From JAAYEL01 sp964344625 (GTDB lineage Bacteria; Bacillota; Clostridia; Tissierellales; Peptoniphilaceae), in contig CAYFNZ010000009.1 of the NCBI GenBank assembly GCA_964344625.1, positions 1-36,170 of the forward strand: DNA of 36,170 nt, written 5' to 3'. Below are positions 8,120 through 15,523 of this stretch, piece after piece. Position 1 is the first letter of the stretch. Every line of letters starts with the position of its first letter. A program made the position numbers and the translations under genes. The notes beneath the pieces were generated by a model. It was not told the origin of the DNA, ran no database searches, and was given only the letters and a program-made list of their open reading frames with translations.

Positions 8120-9001
8120 TTATTTAAGAGCTTCCGCTCCCCCTACAATTTCTGAAATTTCTTGTGTAATGTTGGCTTGTCTTGCCCTGTTGTATATTAG
8201 TTCTAGGTCTTCTAAAAGTTCCTTACCATTATCGGTTGCATTTTCCATGGCGGTTCTTCTAGAGGCCTGTTCACTTGTTGATGCCTCAAGTAGGGCACCA
8301 TAAATCGATACATTGACATACTGTCTAATCATTTGGGTAAGAACAGCTTCTGCTGAAGGTTCATATATGATTGGGATTGTGCTCTTTACAGCTTGGTCTT
8401 GTCGACCTTCGCCAGCTTCCTTAGTGAAGTCCTTGGCAGGTAGGAGTTGAATCGCTTGTGGTTCTAAGCTTAAAACTGTTTTGAACTTTGTAAAGACGAT
8501 TATTACTTCATCTATTTCTCCCTTAGCATACTTGTCTAAAAGCATGCTGCCGACTTCAACCGCATCAGCCATTTCGGCATCTTCCCCTACTACAGTATAG
8601 TCAAGGCTAACCTTGCAGCCATACCTTTTAAGAATTTCATAAGCTTTAACGCCTGTGACATAAAATGTCGTATCTATATCAGAATCATCCTTGTACATCA
8701 AGGCCTTCTTGCAGACGTTGATATTGTAACCGCCTGCCAAGCCCCTGTCGCTGGCGCAAACTATTACAGCCCTATTTTTAACCGGTCTTTCTTCTAGATA
8801 AACTGAAGATCTTTGGTCACTTTCTGACAAGATTTCATTTATGTTATTGTAGACCGTTTCAAAATATGGTCTTGTTGTTTCTAATCTTTGCCTGATTTTT
8901 CTTAGTTTTGCAGATGAAACAAGCTCCATGGCATTAGTGATTTGCATTATATTGCCAACACTACCGATTCTTCTTTTTATTTCTTTCATTGTTTGAGCCA
9001 T
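8120..9001 (-). CDS. atpG: F1Fo ATP synthase gamma subunit
   Basis: This 293-residue rotor shaft couples c-ring rotation to F1 catalysis. The N-terminal coiled-coil helix begins MKEIKRRIGSVGNIMQITNAMELV and the C-terminal helix contains RRTAMENATDNGKELL, both standard gamma signatures. The central Rossmann-like part has SDRGLAGGYN. Length and order fit. Confidence 0.97.
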   Translation of the reverse strand: MAQTMKEIKRRIGSVGNIMQITNAMELVSSAKLRKIRQRLETTRPYFETVYNNINEILSESDQRSSVYLEERPVKNRAVIVCASDRGLAGGYNINVCKKALMYKDDSDIDTTFYVTGVKAYEILKRYGCKVSLDYTVVGEDAEMADAVEVGSMLLDKYAKGEIDEVIIVFTKFKTVLSLEPQAIQLLPAKDFTKEAGEGRQDQAVKSTIPIIYEPSAEAVLTQMIRQYVNVSIYGALLEASTSEQASRRTAMENATDNGKELLEDLELIYNRARQANITQEISEIVGGAEALK

Positions 9002-9016
9002 TTCACTACCTCATTT

Positions 9017-10522
9017 CTATGCAAAAGACTTTTTGAATTCTTCTATAGCCTTAGTCAATTCCTCTTTGATTTCGTCTGTCAATTTTTGATCTGAAATAAT
9101 CTTTTCACCTACTTGTGGGTGAGAATTATGCATAAAGTCTAAAAATTGCATTTCAAAATCTTTGATTCTATCAACTTCTATGTCCGCAAGCATCTTGTTG
9201 GTTACAGCATAAAGGATCATGACTTGGTCTTCTACATTCATAGGTGAGTATTGGCCTTGCTTCATGATTTCCATTATTCTTTCACCATGGTGTAACCTAT
9301 CAGCTGTAGCCTTATCCAATTCAGAACCGAATTGTGAGAATGCTACCAATTCCCTATATTGGGCAAGCTCAAGCTTGATACCGCCTGATACCTTCTTCAT
9401 GGCAGGCATTTGTGCTGCCCCACCAACCCTGGATACTGATAGACCTGAGTTAACCGCTGGTCTTTGACCAGAGAAGAATAGGTCACTTTCAAGGAATATT
9501 TGTCCATCTGTAATAGAAATTACGTTTGTTGGAATATATGCAGAAATATCCCCTGCCAAGGTTTCAATTATAGGTAGGGCTGTGATAGAACCACCGCCTA
9601 GGTCATCAGAAAGCTTAGCCGCTCTTTCAAGAAGTCTTGAGTGAAGATAGAAAACATCCCCTGGATAGGCTTCACGTCCTGGTGGTCTTCTAAGCAATAG
9701 TGACATGGCCCTGTAGGCTACTGCGTGCTTACTTAAATCGTCATAAACGATTAATACATCCTTACCTTGGTGCATGAACTCTTCAGCCATAGCAACCCCA
9801 GCGTAAGGAGCTAAGTATTGTAATGGTGCCAATTGGCTGGCAGTTTCAGAAACTACTATGGTGTATTCCATAGCCCCATTTTTTTCAAATACATCTACTA
9901 TATGAGCTACTGTAGATGCCTTTTGTCCGATGGCTACATATATACAAATTACATCTTTGCCTTTTTGGTTAAGTATGGTATCAACTGCTATAGCTGTCTT
10001 TCCTGTTTGTCTGTCCCCAATTATAAGTTCTCTTTGGCCCTTACCAATTGGTATGATTGAATCTATAGCTTTAATACCTGTTTGCAAAGGTTCATTAACT
10101 GATTGTCTTTCAATTACTTGAGGGGCTTCGGATTCTATAGTTCTAAACTTTTCAGTATTTATAGGACCCTTACCATCAATAGGGTGACCTAGGGCATTTA
10201 CTACCCTTCCTATCATAGCATCACCAACTGGTACTTGGGCAATCTTACCTGTTCTCTTAACAACAGAACCTTCTTTAAGCTTGCTGTCATCACCAAGTAA
10301 AACCGCACCTATGTTGTCTTGTTCCAAGTTCAATGCCATACCATAAACGCCACCTTCAAACTCTAAAAGTTCTCCGGCCATACACTTATCTAGGCCATAG
10401 ACTCTGGCAATACCATCCCCTACTTCAATAATTGAGCCGACTTCATCAACCTCTGTTTTAACATCATATTTTTCAATCATATTTTTAATGATTGAAGAAA
10501 TTTCTTCAGGTCTTAAATTCAT
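9017..10522 (-). CDS. atpA: F1Fo ATP synthase alpha subunit
   Basis: This 501-residue non-catalytic nucleotide-binding subunit has its P-loop in IIGDRQTGKTAIA and the alpha signature PAVNSGLSVSRVGG. ATG overlaps the atpH stop codon by four bases (ATGA), with a GAGAGGTGAG ribosome site before it, so translation is coupled. Confidence 0.98.
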   Translation of the reverse strand: MNLRPEEISSIIKNMIEKYDVKTEVDEVGSIIEVGDGIARVYGLDKCMAGELLEFEGGVYGMALNLEQDNIGAVLLGDDSKLKEGSVVKRTGKIAQVPVGDAMIGRVVNALGHPIDGKGPINTEKFRTIESEAPQVIERQSVNEPLQTGIKAIDSIIPIGKGQRELIIGDRQTGKTAIAVDTILNQKGKDVICIYVAIGQKASTVAHIVDVFEKNGAMEYTIVVSETASQLAPLQYLAPYAGVAMAEEFMHQGKDVLIVYDDLSKHAVAYRAMSLLLRRPPGREAYPGDVFYLHSRLLERAAKLSDDLGGGSITALPIIETLAGDISAYIPTNVISITDGQIFLESDLFFSGQRPAVNSGLSVSRVGGAAQMPAMKKVSGGIKLELAQYRELVAFSQFGSELDKATADRLHHGERIMEIMKQGQYSPMNVEDQVMILYAVTNKMLADIEVDRIKDFEMQFLDFMHNSHPQVGEKIISDQKLTDEIKEELTKAIEEFKKSFA

Positions 10523-11061
10523 AACTCACCTCTCTCTTTAAGCGAGCTCTTTAGATCTAACAATCTATTCTTTAGACTGTTATCGATTAGCTTACCGTCT
10601 ATCTTAATGGAAAATCCTCCCATTAAACTAGGATCTACATCCACATCCAGCTCAACTTTTTTATCTAACTTCTTTGTCAATGCTACCTTGATAGTCTTTA
10701 AGTCTTCTTCAGGCATAGGTCTGGCACTTGTAAGCACACCACGAGCTATGTTATTTTCCTTATCATATCTTTTGAAGAAACCATCAAAGATATCATTTAT
10801 ATAGTTAAATCTTGACTTGTCTATCAAAACCTTTACGAAATTCAAAGACTCCCTGTCCACGCCGGCAAAGATAGTATCAACTACTTCTTTTTTGTCCGAC
10901 TTTTGAACATTGGGATTTTGTAAAAGTTTCCTTAAGTCTTCATTTTCGTCTAATATTCTCTTAATATATACCAAATCTTTTTGCTTAGAATCTAAGCTAT
11001 TATTTTCTTTACCTAAATCAAATAGCGCTTCAGAATATACTTCGCTAACAATACTATTCAT
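10519..11061 (-). CDS. atpH: F1Fo ATP synthase delta subunit
   Basis: This peripheral-stalk subunit joins F1 to the b subunits; 180 residues from the start chosen here. An open frame extends upstream to 11085, but the ATG at 11061 (MNSIVSEVYSEALF) has GGAGG six bases before it, overlaps the atpF stop by only 8 bp and matches the family N-terminus. The C-terminal segment VDVDPSLMGGFSIKIDGKLIDNSL is a classic delta signature. Confidence 0.95.
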   Translation of the reverse strand: MNSIVSEVYSEALFDLGKENNSLDSKQKDLVYIKRILDENEDLRKLLQNPNVQKSDKKEVVDTIFAGVDRESLNFVKVLIDKSRFNYINDIFDGFFKRYDKENNIARGVLTSARPMPEEDLKTIKVALTKKLDKKVELDVDVDPSLMGGFSIKIDGKLIDNSLKNRLLDLKSSLKERGEL

Positions 11062-11563
11062 CAGCTTCCTCCATATTCGATACAAAAGCCTTAACCATGT
11101 CCTTGTCTATTTCAGGACTTGATTTTTCAGCTATAATCTTGCTAGCTGCAAGAATTGCCATATCGACTATTTCATCGTTAACTGATGTTAATACTTTCTT
11201 TCTTTCAAGTTCTAGAGCTTTTACACCCTTGTCATATTCTTTCTTCGCTTCTTCTTTAGATTCTTTTACAGCTTTAGCTTTTAAGTCTTCAGAATATGCT
11301 CTTGCACTGGAAATTATGGTGCTTGCTTCATTTTTAGCAGCTTGTAATTTTTCTTCATATTCCTTCTTTAAGGCTTGTGAATCAGCCTTGGCTTTTTCAC
11401 TTTCCTCAAGATTTGAAACTACAAGTTCAGACCTTTTTTCCAACATGGCTTTTACCTTGTCCCACATAAAGTGTTTGAAGATAAAATATAAAATTATGGC
11501 AGACACAATAACTGGTATTGTATTTGGTAAATCGGGAATGACGTTAACTTGTATAGCTATCAA
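11054..11563 (-). CDS. atpF: F1Fo ATP synthase b subunit
   Basis: This 169-residue peripheral stalk has one N-terminal membrane helix (about residues 12-30, ending HFMWDKV) followed by a long charged, Ala/Glu/Lys-rich helix (about 35-150) that forms the dimeric coiled coil. The SAR-type segment STIISSARAYSEDL is usual. It overlaps atpH by 8 bp. Confidence 0.96.
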   Translation of the reverse strand: MIAIQVNVIPDLPNTIPVIVSAIILYFIFKHFMWDKVKAMLEKRSELVVSNLEESEKAKADSQALKKEYEEKLQAAKNEASTIISSARAYSEDLKAKAVKESKEEAKKEYDKGVKALELERKKVLTSVNDEIVDMAILAASKIIAEKSSPEIDKDMVKAFVSNMEEADE

Positions 11564-11637
11564 ATTTTCCCTCCTTATTTACATTTATGTTTATCTTATA
11601 TCTGTAAACAAATAAATATCACTTATAAAAAATTATT

Positions 11638-11904
11638 TTAAAGTGCTCCCATTAGTGGTCTTACAAATAACAATATTAGAGCAACAACCAAGCCATAAAT
11701 ACCTGTTGTTTCAGCAATCGCATCCCCTAAAAGTAGAACTTGCATTATGTCAGATTTTGCTTCAGGTTGTCTAGCAACTGCTTCAACAGCCTTACCAGCA
11801 GCGTAACCTTCACCGATACCAGGTCCTATACCTGCGATCATAGCACAACCTGCTCCTAGAGCAGACATACCTAATACAAAAGCTTCACTAGAAATTCCGT
11901 TCAT
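11638..11904 (-). CDS. atpE: F1Fo ATP synthase c subunit with two-carboxylate ion site
   Basis: This 88-residue two-helix proteolipid forms the rotor ring. Numbering aligns without gaps to the Na+-binding Ilyobacter tartaricus c subunit. GPGIGEGYAAGK has Glu32 where Ilyobacter has Gln32, and AETTGIY gives Glu65-Thr66-Thr67. The polar loop ARQPEAK is intact. A Glu32/Glu65 pair is the two-carboxylate motif known from the Na+ ATP synthase of Fusobacterium nucleatum. The Glu, Thr and Tyr70 set points to Na+ rather than H+ coupling; the ion is inferred, the residues are seen. Confidence 0.97.
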   Translation of the reverse strand: MNGISSEAFVLGMSALGAGCAMIAGIGPGIGEGYAAGKAVEAVARQPEAKSDIMQVLLLGDAIAETTGIYGLVVALILLFVRPLMGAL

Positions 11905-11913
11905 TATTTCCTC

Positions 11914-12633
11914 CTAAATATTATTTTTCTCGATTTCAACTTCTTCACGATCCCCAATCGCACCGCTTATATATACCATGGTAAGCATAACGAATACAAA
12001 GGCTTGTAAAAGTCCTGAGAATACGTCAAAGTACCCATGTAATAGAGGTGTTATAAGGGGAGCAATTATTTTCTTTAAACCACTAAAGGCTCCATAAACC
12101 AAGCTCATGATGATAGCTCCTCCGACCATGTTACCGAACAAACGGAAGGACATAGAAACCGGGTTTGCAAATTCATTCAATACGTTAAGTGGAGCTAGTA
12201 GGGGAATTGGACTGAAAAAGCCCTTAAAGAAATTACCCAAACCATTAAACCTGATTGCATTGTATTCAGTTAAGAAAAAAGTAATCAAGGCTAAACCCAA
12301 AGTTACGTTGTAGTCTGTGGTCGGTGGCGTAAAGCCCAAAAGACCAGACAAGTTAGAAACTATCAATAAGATGAACAAAGCCCCCATATATGGTGCAAAT
12401 GCAAAGTTGGCATTGCCCATGGTTTGCCTAGTTAACTTGTCGATAGATTCGACGTAAATTTCGGCCAAATGCAAAATTCCCTTAGGCTTTTTGCGAAAAT
12501 CAGCCTTTTCCGCTTTTTTTCCAATAACAATGAATAGAATAGACAATATAAGGCTTACCAAAACAAGGTTGACTACTGCCGGTGAAATTGTATATTCCAC
12601 TCCTCCAAGGGTGAAATCTATACTAAAATTCAT
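11914..12633 (-). CDS. atpB: F1Fo ATP synthase a subunit
   Basis: This 239-residue stator membrane subunit passes ions to the c-ring. It has five to six hydrophobic helices. The essential arginine is Arg164 in PVSMSFRLFGNM, and the last helix has LQAFVFVMLTMVYISGA. It lies upstream of atpE, as in most bacteria, with only 9 bp between. Confidence 0.97.
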   Translation of the reverse strand: MNFSIDFTLGGVEYTISPAVVNLVLVSLILSILFIVIGKKAEKADFRKKPKGILHLAEIYVESIDKLTRQTMGNANFAFAPYMGALFILLIVSNLSGLLGFTPPTTDYNVTLGLALITFFLTEYNAIRFNGLGNFFKGFFSPIPLLAPLNVLNEFANPVSMSFRLFGNMVGGAIIMSLVYGAFSGLKKIIAPLITPLLHGYFDVFSGLLQAFVFVMLTMVYISGAIGDREEVEIEKNNI

Positions 12634-12648
12634 ACCCTCTCCTTTCTC

Positions 12649-13041
12649 CTAAGAAAGTTTCTCTTTTTTATCTACAAAAGCATCATAAATAACACTCACA
12701 TAAATCGCTATTTTAACATTGAACATAGCGATGATGCAGGTAAAAAAGCTAATCTTATCAGACATGATGGCCACGTAGAAAAGTAGTCCTGTGATTATCA
12801 TCCTGGCAAGGTAGTTAATCATGGAAAATGTCTTTGCTTTTTTAGAATGCATCTCGATTTTACTTTTGACATTCAAATACATGACCCTGAAAAAGACCAG
12901 GTTCAATGCATAGCCCAAAACCAAGCCAGTTATATATGGTAAGGGCTTGTCAAAAGCAAGGATAATTATGACCAATTCAAATAAAAATACAAAAATGGAG
13001 AACTTCATAGTCCTTATCATAAATTTATATGCATTGTCCAT
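12649..13041 (-). CDS. atpI: ATP synthase assembly protein AtpI-like
   Basis: This 130-residue, four-helix membrane protein sits second in the atp operon, abutting the preceding gene. AtpI-family proteins help assemble the c-ring, notably of Na+ ATP synthases. Sequence conservation is weak, so the call rests on size, four hydrophobic stretches (about residues 10-30, 32-52, 72-90, 95-115) and position before atpB. Confidence 0.75.
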   Translation of the reverse strand: MDNAYKFMIRTMKFSIFVFLFELVIIILAFDKPLPYITGLVLGYALNLVFFRVMYLNVKSKIEMHSKKAKTFSMINYLARMIITGLLFYVAIMSDKISFFTCIIAMFNVKIAIYVSVIYDAFVDKKEKLS

Positions 13042-13269
13042 TTACTTATCCTCTTTCTCTTCTATTTTCGTGATATTCCTGCGATTTGTAGACATGATAA
13101 GTTTATAAGCGTTCAAAATACCGCTTAAAACTCCTATTATTAAAAGGATGATAGAAAATACCCCGTTTAATTTTAACCATTGATCTAGCTTTAATCCTAT
13201 ATAAAAGCCTAAAAAAACGGATCCTAAAAAAGACATAGATACTTGTGTTATTAAAACTAAATTCCTCAT
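13042..13269 (-). CDS. atpZ: AtpZ/AtpI-type small membrane protein, first gene of the atp operon
   Basis: This 75-residue protein has two hydrophobic helices (about residues 5-27 and 36-58) and the family segment GFYIGLKLDQWL. AtpZ proteins accompany AtpI at the head of many atp operons and have been linked to Mg2+/Ca2+ handling or assembly. ATG at 13269 follows AGAGGGGAAG. It abuts atpI. Confidence 0.75.
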   Translation of the reverse strand: MRNLVLITQVSMSFLGSVFLGFYIGLKLDQWLKLNGVFSIILLIIGVLSGILNAYKLIMSTNRRNITKIEEKEDK

Positions 13270-13292
13270 TTTCTTCCCCTCTTATAGGTAAT

Positions 13293-13321
13293 ATTGTATA
13301 TTTCTTGACTAAAAAACTCAA
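13293..13321 (-). promoter_or_regulatory. Promoter of the atp operon
   Basis: On the minus strand TTGAGT (13316-13321), a 17-base spacer, then TACAAT (13293-13298), about 24 bases before atpZ. There is no clear terminator between fhs and this promoter, so some read-through from fhs is possible. Confidence 0.6.
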
Positions 13322-13365
13322 CAATGTTAAATTTTTTTCTATTGCATAAAATGCCTTAAAAACGC

Positions 13366-15027
13366 CTAAAACAAGCCTTCTATCTTACCGCTTTCATGGA
13401 TTTTCATCCCCTCAGCAGCAGGCACTTTTGGAAGGCCCGGCATGGTCATGATGTCACCTGTCAAGGCAACTATAAAACCTGACCCGCTATTTATTCTAAT
13501 TTCAGTAATATTTATGTCAAAATCTTCAGGTGCATTTATGGCCTTTGGATCATCTGAGAATGAATATTGGGTCTTGGCCATGCAAACTGGGAAGTGAGAA
13601 TATCCAAGTTTTTCAATTTCCTTTAGCTTATTTAAGGCTGCCTTTGAATAAACCACATTCTTAGCCCTGTAGATTTCTTTTGATAATTTTTCAATCTTTG
13701 TCATGATGTCGTCATCATCTTCATACATCAAGTGCATTTGAGATTCAACTTGGCATAGGTCGACAACCTTTTTAGCAAGGTCTATAGCCCCATCTCCACC
13801 TTGGGCAAATACCTTGGCAACTTCCATATCAACCCCACACTCATTTACTAGGTCCCTTACCTTATCGATTTCTTTTTGAGTGTCTGTCGGGAAATTATTA
13901 AGGGCAACAACTATAGGTTTGCCAAATTTCTTCATGTTTTCTATATGCCTTCTTAGGTTTGCAAAACCCACTTCTAGGCTTTCAAGGTCTTCTTCCCCAA
14001 GCTCGTCTTCTGCAAGTCCGCCATTAAACTTCATGGCCCTGATAGTTGCAACAATTACAAGGGCATCTGGTTCTAAGCCTGATAACCTACACTTTATGTC
14101 GAAAAACTTTTCTGCCCCTAAGTCAGCGCCAAAGCCAGCTTCGGTAACAGTATAGTCGGATATCTTCATAGCTAACTCGGTAGCATTGATTGAATTACAA
14201 CCGTGAGCAATATTTGCAAATGGACCACCATGGATTACTGCAAGTGTATTTTCAGTAGTTTGAACTAAGTTTGGCTTGATGGCATCTTTTAATAGCAAGC
14301 TAGCAGCTTCTTGGGCATTTATATCCCTTACATATACCGGCTTTTTATCATAGGTATAGGCTAAAAGAATATTTGAAATTCTTTCCTTCAAATCCTTGAT
14401 ATCCTTACTTAGACAAAGGATGGCCATGATTTCAGAAGCTACGGTGATATTAAAACCATCTTGTCTTACCACTCCATCAGTGTTTTTTCCTAAACCAACT
14501 ATGACATTTCTTAAAGCCCTGTCATTTAGGTCAAGACACCTCTTCCAGATGATGGTCTTAGGATTTATCCCAAGGGCATTGCCCTGTTGAAGGTGGTTAT
14601 CAAGCATGGCAGCAATAAGGTTGTTGGCATAGGTGATGGCATGAAAGTCTCCTGTAAAATGAAGATTGATATCTTCCATCGGTAGGACTTGAGAATATCC
14701 TCCACCACAGGCTCCCCCCTTAATCCCAAAGCTAGGTCCTAAAGATGGTTCCCTTAAAGCTGATACAGCCTTATAGCCTATCTTGTTTAGGCCTTGAGAC
14801 AAGCCGATATTAACAGTAGTCTTTCCCTCGCCGGCAGGTGTAGGAGACATAGCTGTAACCAATATCAATTTGGCTTTCTTTTCTACATTCTCAAAAGATT
14901 TTAAGTTGACCTTGGCCTTATACTTGCCATATAACTCTAGGTCTTCTTCCTCGATTCCATATGCCTTGGCTATGGTTCTGATGTCTTCCAGTTTAGTAGA
15001 TTGCGCAATTTCAATATCTTTTAACAT
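13366..15027 (-). CDS. fhs: Formate-tetrahydrofolate ligase
   Basis: This 553-residue enzyme joins formate to tetrahydrofolate using ATP, giving 10-formyl-THF for purine synthesis or one-carbon flow in anaerobes. The P-loop is in SPTPAGEGKTT; the family segments LREPSLGPSFGIKGGA, HGGPFANIAHGCNS and GFGADLGAEKFFDIKCR are intact, and the C-terminus has GDIMTMPGLPK. ATG at 15027 follows GGAGG. No other Wood-Ljungdahl genes are nearby, so a folate role is more likely than acetogenesis. Confidence 0.97.
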   Translation of the reverse strand: MLKDIEIAQSTKLEDIRTIAKAYGIEEEDLELYGKYKAKVNLKSFENVEKKAKLILVTAMSPTPAGEGKTTVNIGLSQGLNKIGYKAVSALREPSLGPSFGIKGGACGGGYSQVLPMEDINLHFTGDFHAITYANNLIAAMLDNHLQQGNALGINPKTIIWKRCLDLNDRALRNVIVGLGKNTDGVVRQDGFNITVASEIMAILCLSKDIKDLKERISNILLAYTYDKKPVYVRDINAQEAASLLLKDAIKPNLVQTTENTLAVIHGGPFANIAHGCNSINATELAMKISDYTVTEAGFGADLGAEKFFDIKCRLSGLEPDALVIVATIRAMKFNGGLAEDELGEEDLESLEVGFANLRRHIENMKKFGKPIVVALNNFPTDTQKEIDKVRDLVNECGVDMEVAKVFAQGGDGAIDLAKKVVDLCQVESQMHLMYEDDDDIMTKIEKLSKEIYRAKNVVYSKAALNKLKEIEKLGYSHFPVCMAKTQYSFSDDPKAINAPEDFDINITEIRINSGSGFIVALTGDIMTMPGLPKVPAAEGMKIHESGKIEGLF

Positions 15028-15053
15028 CTATTTCCTCCATAAATATATAAAAA

Positions 15054-15086
15054 GAACCAACCAAATTAATACTATTCGGTTGATTC
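15054..15086 (-). terminator. Hairpin between the DtxR-family gene and fhs
   Basis: GAACCAACC (15054-15062) and GGTTGATTC (15078-15086) form a stem with one mismatch. On the minus strand it is followed by TTTTTATAT, and on the plus strand by seven Ts. It could end the regulator transcript or act as an attenuator before fhs. Confidence 0.5.
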
Positions 15087-15092
15087 ATTTTT

Positions 15093-15467
15093 TTAAATTA
15101 TTTTATTATCCTTTGCAAATTGCTTAATTCTATCAAATGTTTCTTGGGAAATCCTATGCTCAACCTCACATGAATCCTGGTAGGCAGTTTCTTCGTCAAC
15201 GCCTAAATACATAAAGACCTTAGCAACTACTTTGTGTCTTTCATATATCTCAGAGGCGATTGCCTTTCCAAGTTCTGTAAGAACAATGTCATTGTTATCC
15301 TTTATTTCAACAAGGCCTTTTTCTTGAAGATTCTTCATAGCATATGAAACACTTGGCTTTGAAAAATCAAGCTTTCTAGCTATGTCTACAGCCTTGACCT
15401 TGCTTTTTTTCTCACCTATCATCAAAATTGACTCAAGATAATTCTCTTCAGATTCCGTTACTCTCAT
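15093..15467 (-). CDS. DtxR/MntR-family metal-dependent regulator
   Basis: This 124-residue metalloregulator has an N-terminal winged helix (residues 5-65, recognition part DFSKPSVSYAMKNL) and the dimerisation/metal domain (70-120), without a C-terminal SH3 domain. By alignment the metal ligands are Asn9, Glu12, His78, Cys100, Glu103 and His104. Cys100 is the DtxR/IdeR-type (iron) ligand, while MntR has Glu there; Asn9 replaces MntR Asp8. Targets are unknown, and no metal transporter is in view. It sits between ileS and fhs. Confidence 0.88.
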   Translation of the reverse strand: MRVTESEENYLESILMIGEKKSKVKAVDIARKLDFSKPSVSYAMKNLQEKGLVEIKDNNDIVLTELGKAIASEIYERHKVVAKVFMYLGVDEETAYQDSCEVEHRISQETFDRIKQFAKDNKII

Positions 15468-15523
15468 AAATACCTATCCTTATTCTTTCTATAAAGCTAC
15501 GATAAATTAATTATATCATACTT

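Noticed and set aside
11097..11615. 172-codon plus-strand frame opposite atpF
   Set aside because: Serine/leucine-rich shadow of the atpF coiled-coil codons.
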